53,525 nucleotides of DNA from Cristatella mucedo (Eukaryota; Bryozoa; Phylactolaemata; Cristatellidae), in the NCBI GenBank assembly GCA_009760855.2, contig WPIO01000065.1, positions 2,143,001-2,196,525 of the forward strand. The letters run 5' to 3'. The position numbers were made by a program, and so were the translations under genes. The notes beneath the pieces were generated by a model, which was given only the letters and a program-made list of their open reading frames with translations, was not told the origin of the DNA and ran no database searches. This document shows, in pieces, positions 1 to 11,195 of this stretch (positions are counted from its first letter, which is position 1; each line of letters opens with the position of its first letter).

Positions 1-414
1 CCTGAACCTGGTCGCATGTAAATCTGGGCAAAGCATTAGCCCTTCCCCAACTGAGAGAAGTTTTTCACAGCATTTCGGCCATATTCCTGACAATTGTATG
101 CTGAGATAGCACCATATGGCGTTTTAAATAATCATCCTCGCTTGCAAGTTGCACGCGAATCTTACTCGTTGGTGTGCAATGATGAAGCAACGTGGGTTTA
201 TATGGATTTTAATTTATCGCCGAGATTTCGTCATTGGCAGATGGCTTGAAGATGGACACGGACATACTGAAAAGAAACTGTGTGGGAGCTTAGTGCGACC
301 TTAGGGATGGTCTATATGATGTTATCTTTGAGAAAAAAGCTAGGGAAGCCATTTTCCATTTCGTCACAAGGTACACTAGGTAAGGTTATATAACCTGTGA
401 GTGGTAAAGTAGGT

Positions 415-490
415 TGTTGATGGTCGACATCAATATGTTTGGACTTCGCATTATTGATTCCAAAATCTTGTCATAGAAGCTAGACGGCCT
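415..490 (-). mobile_element. L2 LINE fragment (upstream of RT)
   Basis: The stretch running from 'gttgatggtcgacatcaata' to 'agaagctagacggcc' matches the better preserved L2 copy around 13150-13235 on the same strand, in the part of ORF2 just before the reverse transcriptase domain. It is a short relic with no coding potential. The rest of 1-1765 shows nothing I can assign. Confidence 0.6.
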
Positions 491-1765
491 GGTTTTCTGA
501 AATAGTCACATGTCCTCACGTACATGTGAATGGATCAGTATAATTATGTATGGTGTATATTCAGTTCGAGCCCGAAAATTCCATGCGGTATGGGAATAAA
601 GAAAACACCTTAACTATTGCATATTTTTACTAAATCAAGGCTGAAATACTACAAGTAGATATGATTCACGGGAATCAGCAATTTTGTTTAGCAAAATATG
701 CTTTCTACAACCTCGGTTAGCCTATGAGATTTAATAAGCAAATTAGACTTATTTGGCTGTTTCCAGCTCTTTGGGAACAAGTTCCAGTTTTAGGAGTATA
801 GCTTTGGCATTACATCGTCTAAGCATCCGAATCACAAAGTTAGGCACTTCACTTGCCCCGCACTCACGGATTGTACTGATGAAAGTATGTATGCTGCAGC
901 ACAGCGGCTTTTTTTTAGCTTTGCTGACCTGCAATGCAAGTCAATATAATTCAACGTTCACATTCGCATGAAAACAGTTAAGGGGCCATTGGGCTGCACG
1001 GTGAAACGTGAAGAAGCAGCATGCGAATAATTATTAAGCACTCGACCCGCAATGCCCACATTGGAGATACTAAGCCCTTCTAGCTCACTAAAGCATGTTT
1101 GCCACTGAAGTTGGCGAGCACATAGTTTAAATCTGAGAATGGCACAGTGTAAAGAGCAGCATCCTTGTTTTGGCACTAATATCTTAAAGCTCTTTCTCGG
1201 CAGCTATGCAGTGCATGAAATAAATTTGCAGAAAAATACCTTTATGCATGTCGACATTTACTTATAGCAATAGCTCGACATGGTTTATACCACGATGCCC
1301 ATGAAATAAAGTGCTGGAAGGTCGAAATGTAAAATGTGCAGAGGTTTGTCTACAAAAAATAAAACTTACAACTCCTCGTATGCACCGTTAATAAGCACAC
1401 AGAGAGAATCCTTTGATGGAAACGGAAATCTAATAATAAATAAGTAACACATATGCATGCAGAAGCATAAAAACTACCAAGTCTCTGCCTTTCTTTTCTT
1501 CTGGATCCACTGCCGAGTTCTAAGAAACTGCCTTCAAGTTGAGGGACTGAAGACTCTTCTACGAGCAACTGATGTATCTGTCACAGTCGCCGATATCGCC
1601 GTAAGGATTGCACTCCAAAGAGGGACACGACAGTTTCGAAGATTACAATGGCAACTATGCCGAATCTTTGTTAAAGTGAGTCCTCCTATGACTACAACCA
1701 AGGTCAGTGATGGCCTTGAGCAGGAGCAGCCAGGATGAAGCTCTCTGCCAATCAGTTGGGAGAGA

Positions 1766-1855
1766 AGTTTCCTTTGCAGCAAATGTAAAGCGCCTAGAAA
1801 GAGATTGGGCTCTCTGAGGGCGTTTATCAAGTGTATTATTATTGCAATTACTATA
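1766..1855 (+). mobile_element. L2-type 3' tail (solo)
   Basis: It contains the family's 3' end: 'cctttgcagcaaatgtaaag', then the hairpin arms around 'agcgcctagaaagagatt' and 'ctctgagggcg', then a short TTATTA tail. No ORF2 sequence precedes it, so it is a severely 5'-truncated LINE insertion or the tail of a SINE that uses the same end. Confidence 0.65.
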
Positions 1856-1974
1856 TTGCGAACCATAATGCTAAAGCATAATGCCCGAAGTTATCGTTGT
1901 GCTGGTTACCGCCTCGGGAACACACAGATGCCACCCTGTAGCATGCTAGTTACCAGCCAGCAGTAATCTCTATC

Positions 1975-2430
1975 AGATCTTCTCCCCCACCAGGCCAAGC
2001 ATCGTATCACCCGCTCGCTCTTAGGATTCTAACTGTTTACCAATGCCTCGTACAAACCTCAACTCCTTTGGAGACCGTGCATTTAGTTACTTTGCTCCCA
2101 AAGCCTGAAATTTACTCTCGACATGCGTCAGAGCATCCCCTGACTTGACCACATTTAACAAGAACTTAAAACGCACCTATTTAACACAACATTTAGTGGT
2201 TCCCTGTGATTCGTCCTTCATGTGCTCATGCGTGCTGACACTGTGCATGCTGCCACTAACAACACTTTCATGCTAACCCTGTGCATGTCACTTCTAGCCA
2301 TGCTATTCATGTTGCTTACCAAGCATGATACCACTCACCGTTCAATCGCGTTCTCTTTCCAGCAAATTTAAAGTGCCTAGAAAGGGATTGAGTTCTCTGA
2401 GGGTGCTTTATCAAGTGTATTATTATTATT
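1975..2430 (+). mobile_element. L2 LINE, C-terminal ORF2 and 3' UTR, 5'-truncated
   Basis: Translation gives the L2 C-terminal signature [11 protein letters not shown], followed by a decayed stretch matching the family's GDRAFS and WNSLP region. After that come the typical 3' UTR ('tgctgacactgtgcatgctg', 'accctgtgcatgtca'), the hairpin tail and (ATT)n. Several stops and frame changes interrupt it. It is colinear with the copies at 44045 and 49045. Confidence 0.85.
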
Positions 2431-2869
2431 AATCTGTTTGCAGCTGATGGCCGGCACCAGCCCTCTCTGTCCGCCTGTCTGTCTCTGAACCGGCACAAGC
2501 AAGCTCAGGACTGGCAAGAATGAACTCCCATCACGCTCGATCTTGCTATCGAGCGATCTACTATGGCTTACTACTCGAGTTCTCACAGCCAAATGTATTT
2601 CAGCAGTTACCAGCTCCATCGACGAACACGATCAATAGCAAAGGCTTCTTTTTCCTTGAGTCGAGTGCTGACGGCTACTTACAGAGCTCTCCTAGACGAT
2701 TGAGACCATAGCAATATTTAAAGACAGCAGTAGTTCAGATCTGTGGTCAGCATCAGCTGAGGCAGGCATGAGGCTTTAATCAAGAGTTAACTAGAGCCGC
2801 CTGCGCCTATAGACTAGCAGCTGCGACAATCAGCACAGGCTGCTGCACTCAGCTCGCCAGGTTATGCCG
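2431..2869. other. No gene recognised; possible 5' LTR/leader of the Gypsy element
   Basis: This stretch lies between the L2 tail and the first Gypsy gag similarity. It should hold the 5' LTR and leader if the element was once complete, but I could not match it convincingly to the 3' end at 6651 and cannot place an LTR border. The short open frames here have no recognisable product. Confidence 0.3.
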
Positions 2870-3119
2870 CTGTGTCCCGCTCTGGTCAAAACCAAAGGAT
2901 TTTTCTCAGCTGTGAATGGACGATAGTGTCGTTTCGGTTTCCGTGCCAAGGTGGATCGCTTCCCCGCGATGGTAGAAGGAGTGAGGCGGCCTCCTTTCTG
3001 GCTGGGCACCGGAAAGGGTTGCTTACGATGCCATGCCTTGGCAAATCTCCGTCTGCACGACTGGCCTCAGCTAATACCCCGTCGTTTACGTTTATTTATA
3101 CAACAATGTTAGCTCTGCT

Positions 3120-3669
3120 ATGGCCACAGTGCTCACAGCGTGATAGCAGAGCTACATTCGCAGGAATATCATTATGCTCAGGCTATGTTTAACCGGCACT
3201 GTCACCACCCGGGTGAGTCAACTGAGGCATTCATACCCACATACATGATTTATTGCTTTGAACTGGGAATGCGTCGCGATAGCAGATTAGTTGATAGAGA
3301 TCGCCTGGTCGTGGGCTTGTTAGACCTCAACTTTTCAGAAGCTCTGCAACAAATTCCCGAACTTATGCTTGCTTTGGTGGTACAGACGGTTCGTCGGACG
3401 GAGTCAGTAAAGTCACAACCAAGTTTGCATTGCTCGGTTTCAGACGTTTCTGAGGTTCCTCGGCGATGGCAATCTGCCGGCTGTCCTGAGCCGTGCTTCT
3501 TAGAGGCTAACAGCAGCATAGGCTGTAGGAGAGTTCCCCGGCCCGACGACGAAGAAGGGGAGAACAGCTGCCAGAATTGCAACTCGGCTCACACTCCTGG
3601 GGCACGTGAAGACCGTTGCAATAACTGCCAGAAGGTTGGCCACTACGCAGTCCTGCAAATCACGCAGTA
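3120..3669 (+). pseudogene. Ty3/Gypsy gag remnant
   Basis: Gag is the structural polyprotein that forms the retrotransposon particle and packages its RNA. From about 3140 the frame reads like the capsid region of K02A2.6-type Gypsy elements: HYAQAMFNRHCHHPGES, then RDRLVVGLLDLNFSEALQ, then a hydrophobic PELMLALVVQTVRRTES segment. Near the end are two degenerate zinc-knuckle motifs, CQNCNSAH and CNNCQKVGHYA, where CCHC boxes bind nucleic acid in the family. The second lacks its last cysteine before the stop at 3667. The frame is open for 176 codons from 3140, but the N-terminal part lies in another frame and no leader is clear. It is followed in the same orientation by pol remnants, so it belongs to one decayed element. 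Assignment is from remembered family patterns. Confidence 0.8.
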
Positions 3670-4299
3670 AACAGGAGGCATGAGTAAGAGAGGTCGTGGC
3701 TGAATCCTATGATGAGAATCACACTGTGGATGCCGTCGAAAAGACTGCATCTAAGGCCTGCCATTCGGTGAGGACATTAGCACCGTGGCAAATGGATTGG
3801 TTCGGGTATGGACTCACCATTCCGTTTCAAATAGATAGTGTTGCCGACGTAGGTCATTACGAAAGACAAATTATTGAAATTCAAATATTGACACATGTAT
3901 TCAAATATATTCAAAATATTGACAGATTATTTAAATTGCTGGATTACTAGGACCAACCTGGCAAGTGGATTCGTTCGTACATGTAACAACCGCTCCGTTT
4001 AAAACAGACAGTGGTGACGTAACCGTCATTACAGAAGACACATATGATCGACTACTACGACCACCGACATACGTCTCGAGCTGACGATTGCAAAACTACT
4101 CAGTGACGGAAAAACGCTTGGCCTATAAGGACGCCTTCTAAGCGTGGTTAATATTACAAATGACGATTTGTTTGTTTCCATAGTATGTAGACACTGGGGT
4201 AAAAAGTAACCTACTCAACCGACAAGCTTCTGCGTGCATGGGACTAATCAATCTCAGCTTAGAGAAGGCTATTCTCAGTGATCCGGTGTAGGGTGAGAT

Positions 4300-4935
4300 C
4301 TGATGGATGGAATGCCAGCCGGTGGAAAATTGTTCTCAAACCTGATGCAGAACCATACTGTGTACAATCATCTCGTCGCATACCCAAGCCTCTTGGTAAG
4401 AACGCTCATTTTAACGTAGCAGAGCGGCATCATTGAACGTGTATTGGACCTGACCGAATGGTGCTCTCCATTTGCGTCGGTCCTGAAGCCCGACGGCAAA
4501 GTGAACCTTTGTATCGTCTTGAAGCGCTTAAATCAAGCAGTGTGGTACATGAAAGTTACATACTACCTATGCTTTTGCCTAAGCTTGTTGGTGCTAGACT
4601 GTTCTCCGAGTTGAATGCATCCAATGGGTTTTGGACTATTCCGTTGTCTCATGAGAGCACACCCATAATGACATTTACAACACAGTTTAGACGGTTTTGC
4701 TTTCGCCTGCTGCTCTAAGGCATTACCAGCTCGCTGGAGATCTTTCACCAGCCGATGCACGACTCTTGAGTGAAATTGAAGATGCAGCATTTTATATGGA
4801 CGATGCTTTGGTGCATAGATCCACGGCGGCTGAGGATGACTATAGACTGTGTCGCGTCATTTCCGAAATTTCAAAGTAGGGCTACAAGTTGATTAAAGAC
4901 AAGCGTATTTTTTCCACCCCACATTGACGGTCTTA
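4300..4935 (+). pseudogene. Ty3/Gypsy pol: reverse transcriptase remnant
   Basis: The reverse transcriptase copies element RNA into DNA. Landmarks in order: WKIVLKPDAEPYCVQSSRR at about 4322 (the linker before RT), TEWCSPFASVLKPDGKVNLC at about 4455, GFWTIPLSHES with TFTTQFRRFCF at about 4627-4710, and FYMDDALVH at about 4793, the catalytic box with both aspartates. The landmarks lie in different reading frames and are separated by stops. A stop after ISEISK at 4877 is followed in the same frame by GYKLIKDKR. No functional enzyme could be made. The order matches Gypsy pol, and no separate protease was recognised between gag and RT. Confidence 0.85.
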
Positions 4936-5159
4936 GGGCATGTTATTGATGCCACCTGAGCGTCCGGCCATCTGAAGATAAAGTAGAAGCCTCCCTGATT
5001 CGACCAACATAGCCGAGCTAAAGTGATGGCTTGGTGTGATGAAATACCTCGGCCGATGTGTGCCAAATCTGTCCACTCTCTACAAACCACTAAAAGATAC
5101 TCTTGTCTGACTGAGTCTGGTACTGAGGCCCCAACCAGAGGAAAGCAGTCTGTGAGGCG

Positions 5160-5350
5160 AAGTTACTTTTGACCATGGTACCGGTCTTGGCCTATTTTGA
5201 CCCACGAAGGTTGGTGAATGCCAGTGCCCGTGGAGATAGCTTTTAAACATTAAGACATTTGTTGATTATTGCAGCTTCTGTCAAATCGCTTTCAGTAGCT
5301 AGCAAGAGCAAAGTAAAGCAGGCTACTGCTGACGACAGCAAGTTACAGGC
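5160..5350 (+). pseudogene. Ty3/Gypsy pol: RNase H region remnant
   Basis: A short frame reads MVPVLAYFDPRRLVNASARGD. This resembles the start of the Gypsy RNase H domain, where family members read VLAYYDP with a conserved catalytic aspartate shortly after (SADAS). Here the motif is already eroded, and beyond it I see only broken frames. Its position between RT and integrase fits. Confidence 0.6.
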
Positions 5351-5639
5351 TGTTATAAAGTATACGTTATTAGGGTGAGATAGATCGAACGCGGGCCTTC
5401 CGGAAGCCTTGTGGAGGTACTTCAACATCAGTAGACATCTTTCTGTTTCGAAGGTTTGACCACTATAGTAGACATCTTGCTGTTTCGAATCTTTTACTAC
5501 TGAAAGACCATCGTATATACATCAGTCAAAGCCTGCAGGCTTTTCTGTTGGAGCGGATCCACGTCGGCCGCTAAGGGGTGACTGAATGTAGAGACCTAGC
5601 AAGGTCGTGTGTATAGTGGCTAGGCGTAAGCCAAGAGGC

Positions 5640-6610
5640 TAACACATTTGTCAATACTTGCAGGTTTTGCCAAAACAACCAGATAAGACAGCCGCATGAG
5701 GCACTCATGCCAACACCATTGCCAGCCAGTGTTCCTTGGCAGAAAGTCGCAGCCGATCTCTTCAAACACGAGGATCAACAACATGTTATTGTAATTGACT
5801 TTAACTCCCGAAATATGGAAATCCCTTTCTTGTCAAAATCAATGACCAAAGAAATGGTGGCCGAACTACAAGCTATGTTTTCAGGCTAGGGCGTGCAAGA
5901 GTCATTTCAGTCGGGCATTAGTCCGCAATTCTTATTTCATGCATTTAATAATTTTGCGAGATATTACGGGTTCATTCACTCTATGAGCTTTCCACACTTT
6001 TACAAGCGAACGAAATAGTAGAATAAGCTATGCCAACAGCCAAATCTATTGTGAGGCAGCCTACTCAGTGCCTCACTCTAATGATTCCGAGGTTGACGCC
6101 TTGCAATTCTACAAGCTTCAGCCAAGCATAAGTGGTCATGGGATGACAGATTCGGACAACATTGCTCGCGTGCCGCGGCAGTTTATTAACATTGGCCGGC
6201 AGAGGAGACGGTGCCATTCAACGAGGAATGTGTAAAACAGCTACAACTGCACTACCACGATCGCCACCATGCTGCCTCTTCCTCTTTAACCCGGCCAACT
6301 GGTATTAGTGTGGTCCGACGGCTAAAACGGCTGGAGCACAAGTGCACTAGTGACGGCTCAAGCGGGTATACCTAGGTCGTTTGTCGTGAAGACTGACAAA
6401 GGCAGCACACTTCGACGAAACAGACAACATCTTCGAACGATTGACAGCAATCTAGAGGTCACTAGCAGCGAATCTCCTGGTGCTTCTCCACATCTACCGA
6501 ACAGTACAACTGCAGTGCTAGATCATTCTCAAAGTATGGCTCATGAGGTGCACACCTCTCAAGAGCATACGACAACAAGGTCTGGCAGGGTGGTAAAGGC
6601 GATCTGAAGG
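5640..6610 (+). pseudogene. Ty3/Gypsy pol: integrase remnant and C-terminal tail
   Basis: Integrase inserts the cDNA copy into the chromosome. A CxxC pair (CRFCQ) precedes PWQKVAADLF and VIVIDFNSRNMEIPFL, the start of the catalytic core with the first aspartates of the D,D-35-E triad. The core then breaks at a stop at 5887. Further fragments around 5890-6050 keep the expected order but not the frame. Near 6575-6600 the frame ends in TTRSGRVVKAI, resembling the basic TRSGR-VKPP tail that commonly closes this polyprotein. The element is clearly dead. Confidence 0.8.
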
Positions 6611-6635
6611 CTGAATCTTTGAAAACGAGACTGTT

Positions 6636-6790
6636 CTATTTGGGGGAAAGGTGCGATAGCAGAGCTACAGGGGCGGTCACAAAAACGTGTCTAATCAGTA
6701 GAGGTCGCGCTCGGCTTACAGTCAGGGTCGTGGACTTACCATAGCTGCCAATAAACTTGAGTTGCCCATTAGCATCTTTTCATAACACAT
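6636..6790 (+). repeat. Polypurine tract and presumed start of 3' LTR
   Basis: 'gggggaaagg' at 6641-6650 is a good polypurine tract for plus-strand priming. The next bases, 'tgcgatagcagagctac', begin with TG as LTRs do. 'aataaacttg' near 6750 could be the LTR polyadenylation signal. I could not find the matching 5' LTR, so the right border is not fixed. Confidence 0.5.
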
Positions 6791-8210
6791 AGCAGGTTGT
6801 TTAACTTGGAAGTGTGTTTATTATGTTTATATTTACGTTAAATGAACACGTTTTATGCTACGTGTTCAATTTCGAGAGTCCCTTCAATACCCAAATCCAA
6901 AACCGTAAACCCTAAGATTTGCACTCTAAAATCCAATAACTCAAACCCAAAAATAGAAAAGCGTAAACCCGTAAACCCGCATTGTCTTCCCCTCGCACTC
7001 GCCTGGCGAGCCGTGTGGACAGAGATTCGCTGCGGTGCCCTTTGTCACGTAGCAGGCTAAGATAGCATGGTTCTTCAGTGCGACGGCCTGCTGGCATGCC
7101 GCATCGGTTGAAAGTCCTTCGAACCGCTGGAAGCAGGCATGCAGCTTCGCGTCTCCTCGGACCGAAGTGCACTAGTGCTAGTCCGCGTCTGGCGTAGAGC
7201 GAATCCGCCCGCCCCGCCCCCGAGTGAACTCGTTGGCTCGCACATTGGCCTCATGGACGTGAGGCATCTGGCCGGTGCGAAACCAAGAGTATGGTTAGCT
7301 CAATTTGCTCGCCTGGGAAAATTTCCTTCAACAAACCAGTCGATGACCAGTCAAGGCGCCTCGCCGGCGCCTCGATGCCCATGCGCAGTCTTTGCTGTAG
7401 TCTGACCTGCTTGAGAGAGCGCTCCATCGAGCTGGCTTCTCCGAGCGAAGCGCATTCCGGTGACAGGAGCAAGGCTTCTCGCCGGCGAGAACTAGCATGC
7501 TCGGCTTCAAGTGGTGCCTGCGCGAACCGCATTCCGAACTAGTCCCACAACTCCTACTCGGCCCAGGTGAACCGAGTTTGTCGCTTAAGGTCGCTCGAAT
7601 GAGCAAATGTCACTCTGCATAGGTCGGAGGCGTTATACTTCTCGCCGGTGTGAGCTGGCTAGCGCGCGCTTGCTCGTGTGAAGCGCCTTTGCTAACCTCT
7701 TTCCTTCCCTGGTCAAAGTCGCTGCTTTGCCTCAGCACGTTGCCCAGCACGTGCTGCTGCTGCAAGTAACAGGGCCGAGTAAAGCTGAACTTGCACCTGT
7801 CATGCGTGCACGGTTTGCCTGTAGCGTACTCGCCAAGCTTCGTTTTAGGTCAAGTTTCTGCTTAAATGTCTTCGCACGCTTGCTGAAGCCCCCTCGGCGT
7901 TTCCTTGTCGTCACCTGTGTGCTGTCAGAGCGTCAAGTAACAGCTGCTTCTGTTTTCCAACCAATCGCCAACGCCTACAGCAGGCACGTAACGCATGCCA
8001 ACATGTTCGAGCTGCATCAGAGCTGCTTCTGACAGATTTGCGAGTCCACGGCGATGAGTTCGGGGATAGGGGACCTGCAGGAGTGTTATACCACCTCGAA
8101 CAGCGAAGCAAGGCTATCGCTCCGAGGCTAGAGTTAGCTAGCTACCTGCACTGGCCGGTCCTGCATGCAGACCATCACACACCGGAATCGGCCGAACACA
8201 AGCAAAAATA
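6791..8210. other. GC-rich stretch without recognised gene
   Basis: From about 6990 to 8150 the DNA is GC-rich and open frames overlap on both strands, as expected by chance in such sequence. The words 'ctcgccggcg' and 'ttctcgccgg' recur. I found no domain, convincing splice pattern or repeat family. Confidence 0.4.
7476..7491. repeat. Perfect 16-bp palindrome
   Basis: The sequence TTCTCGCC/GGCGAGAA is identical to its reverse complement. Related half-words occur at 7359-7372 and 7638-7648. It could be a dimeric binding site or chance in GC-rich DNA. Confidence 0.5.
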
Positions 8211-9295
8211 AACAAAGCCAAGAAATTCGACCTAGAAATAAAATGCGACCTGATCACTCTAGCTTGGGTACTCTGTAGATGACACCGAGTAAGGCTTTTG
8301 ACCTTTCTCTAGATATACTTGAGCATGATCCTAGGAATTAGGAAAGGCTCGTGAATTGGGTTCTACTTGGGAAACGTAGAGAAACCGAGAAAGGAGGTAA
8401 CGAGGCCACAGGTGAATAACAAAGCAAGAGGGGAATAACGTAAGCCCAAGAGAGTGCATTAATAAAATGCAAATGCTAAAAAACTGTGTTTCTCATGCAA
8501 AAATGTGGAGAGAACGAAGACATACCACTCCATTATAGTTGGATGGAATAAAATTGTCATAGCAGACCACAATGCCGCCACAAAATAATCATAGCACAGG
8601 CTATCCCGATTTGTGTAATTTATTAAACCCCGAGCACTTCATTTAATTTATTGATTGGACGACTTATAAAATGAGTGTCATCACTTGCTCTAAATTCAAG
8701 GGGTGCAGTGAGTCAAGATAGAATTTTTGAAAAAATGGTAGTCATATTTCCATGATCAAACTTGCAAGTAAAAGTGGTGAACTATTTCTTTCATCAAAAC
8801 CAAAATAAGCAAGGCAACCTGTGATATGTATCCAAAAAACTCTGAAAACTTATCTATATGTCATACAAAATTATATAAACCTCCGATTCGGATAACATCG
8901 ACAAATCTAGCTATATTTTGAATCAGTGATTACGGTATGCAGGTGTACGAGTGAACACAAAAAAGAAGAAATGTATACTGGCTGTCGTTCTACTGCTATC
9001 AGAAGCAATACTCTTAGTCACACTTATGCTGCCCATATTCTTGACATGGTAGTATGTTTCTTCTACTGTGCAAATTACAATATTATACAAATATTTCAGC
9101 TTTCAGAGTCTATAAAAAAATAAACTGCACAATATTCTCATTTCCAATCTAAAATTAGGAGTTTCCTCAGTGCATTTACTAAAAGTTCTGAAAAAATTTA
9201 AATATCTATACCTCTCAAGTAAGAAACAATGCTATGACTATATCAAAAATACCAGAATAGAAATGATGGGTACTTCTTCAGGTAACTGGGCCATG
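8211..9295. other. AT-rich stretch, nothing recognised
   Basis: This is low-GC DNA with dense stops in all frames. No repeat family, RNA gene or exon could be supported. Confidence 0.5.
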
Positions 9296-9297
9296 AT

Positions 9298-9382
9298 AGT
9301 GCTGCCTTTGCAGCAAATATAAAGGGCCTAGCAAGAGATTGAGTTCTCTGAGGGAGCTATATCAAATATTCTATTATTATTA
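9298..9382 (+). mobile_element. L2-type 3' tail (solo)
   Basis: 'cctttgcagcaaatataaag', then 'gattgagttctctgaggg' and (ATT)n repeat the L2 3' end without any ORF2. A tRNA-derived SINE begins immediately after its A/T tail, so one may have inserted next to the other. Confidence 0.65.
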
Positions 9383-9610
9383 ACTGGGAAGGTGTTCGCT
9401 CTTCACGAACAAGGTCGTGGGTTCGAATCCTACAGTCAACAACCCTTAATTCCTAATGACAAGCTGTCATGAGAGCCATTAAGGTTATTCTGCCTCTCTA
9501 CAAATGAGGCTAAATTAAATTATTAAATTAAATTAAATTGATTAAATTATTAAACTAAATTAAATAAAATAAATTAAATTAAATTAAATGTTAAATTAGC
9601 TAGTTTTTAT
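9383..9610 (+). mobile_element. SINE-A (tRNA-derived), first copy
   Basis: 'ctcttcacgaacaaggtcgt' followed by 'gggttcgaatcctacag' is a tRNA-like head with a near-consensus pol III B box (GGTTCGAATCC). The body continues 'ttattctgcctctctaca' and 'aaatgaggctaaatt', then degenerates into an AT-rich (TTAAA)n-like tail. Related copies lie at 23382, 46590 and 46972. No intact A box is visible in this copy. Confidence 0.75.
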
Positions 9611-9793
9611 TTAATTTTGTAACCAGGAAACTTCACCAGCCTCAAAACCCAGTCAGCATCAAGGACAATGCTTATCTTGTTTCCACTCGCTCGACCCCCT
9701 GCATATGGCAGCCAGTATCCATAATATTACCTGCTTACTTGCCTGTACATGAACCTGACATTAGGAAATTTGGCATTTGTTATGCCTCTAGCT

Positions 9794-9885
9794 AATAATA
9801 ATAAGAATAATAATAATAATGCACTTGATAAAGCGCCCTCAGAGAACTCAATCTCTTTCTAGGCGCTTCAAATTTGCTGCAACCT
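9794..9885 (-). mobile_element. L2-type 3' tail (solo), reverse
   Basis: On the plus strand it reads (TAA)n, then 'cacttgataaagcgccctca', 'gagaactcaatctctttcta', 'ggcgcttcaaatttgctgca'. This is the reverse of the L2 3' end, and no ORF2 follows. Confidence 0.7.
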
Positions 9886-9919
9886 CAAATCCTTCAGAGG
9901 TGGTACTTTAAGCACTTAC

Positions 9920-10135
9920 CAACTCCCTAAAGCTAGGAACTCACCACCCACAGACATCACAATAGCCCGGTCCTTAACAAGTTAAACAACGGCGCTGAAA
10001 AACAACCTTTTCCTAAAAGCATTTCCTTAGTTCATTTGAATTCTGATTTGCGTGCTTGGCATGCTTGGTTCCCAGCCTATGTAAAGTATTGAGAAAGAGA
10101 TTTGTTTACTTCTCTATGGATGCTATACAAATGTT
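9920..10135 (+). mobile_element. Divergent L2-like C-terminal fragment
   Basis: 'aactccctaaagctaggaac' followed by 'gctgaaaaacaaccttttcc' matches the end of ORF2 in L2 elements (W-NSLP, then a Lys/Thr-rich tail). 'attgagaaagagatttgttt' near 10088 and 'tgctatacaaatg' resemble the shared hairpin tail. It appears to be another, older subfamily. Confidence 0.45.
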
Positions 10136-11195
10136 TTTCAGTTTTGTGAGACACTGAAAATCGCCAACTTCGGGCGGGATAATACGTGGAGCCAGCAGTG
10201 GATGTATGCATTTTCGTTGGGAGCGGTCTCAAAAGCCATCAACCTAAGGATGTATTATAAAGAGATTTACAATACCCAAGATAAAGCTAAAAAAACTTTC
10301 AGTGTGCGTATGCCAGCAAGAAACTTCATCTCTCTTAACAGAGAGCCTGCAAGACGCAAGGAGGAGTAAGGACGACACTCGATGAGATAGATTAGAAGTA
10401 TAAGCATATAACAGTATGGAAGAAGTTGCCTCATTTAAAACGAAGCTTCCGAAGCAGCAGCTAAGATTGCATCGCTTGTGAAAAAATGCTGACGTGAGTT
10501 CCGTAGCCTATTACTAACGCAGAAAAATCCTCTGCATTCAATAGTCAAGATAAAAGCAAGAGACAGCTAATTAATTGCAATGTGAAGGGCACGAGGATGC
10601 TGTAACTGGTGCACCAGTTTTAGCCAGGAAGAAGTAGCTGAACAATGGCCGGCATTGTGATCTAGAGTAAGAATTTCGCCTTACATCTGATGGTCAGCCG
10701 GAATCCATCTAAGATCTCTTATATTTCCACAACGGGATTACATATTGATTTAGTTAGGCATTCATATTGTTTGATAGCGATTATGAGCCTGCTTTATCAT
10801 ACGACTCCCCATGCCTTAATACTAGGACAGCACTAAGATTTTTTAAATGGATGCAGAGGGCAACAGTCTTTGCTGAGTCAAAAGAAATATGTGCCACTGT
10901 GTTAATCTTGAAAAAAATGTCTAGCGACCTAAATCTCAAAAGGAGCTGAAAGCAACACTATTTACATGACTTTCTGTGGATTGATAACGTAATTTTCTTC
11001 TTCAAAACACTACATAGTATGAAATAAAGCCAAATATGTGCCAAAACAGCAGAAAATGATTAACAGGTGCTGAGCCTCATCACTTGGTGCACTGGTGTGA
11101 CTCGGGGGGAGAAGGTTTCATGTATTGACTCTCTGATCTGAGTTGCATCAACCGGGATAATTAAATTTATTTGAAACGTGCTAAACCAGAAGTTA
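10136..11195. other. Nothing recognised
   Basis: This is moderately AT-rich sequence with no coding frame over about 60 codons and no match to the window's repeat families. Confidence 0.5.

Noticed and set aside
3141-6668. 15-bp identity 'gatagcagagctaca' at 3141 and 6654 as LTR pair
   Set aside because: The first occurrence lies inside gag coding sequence and the identity does not extend, so it is probably coincidence.
6895-6980. Telomere-like repeats ('gtaaaccctaag', 'gtaaacccgtaaaccc')
   Set aside because: Only a few imperfect units occur without tandem regularity.
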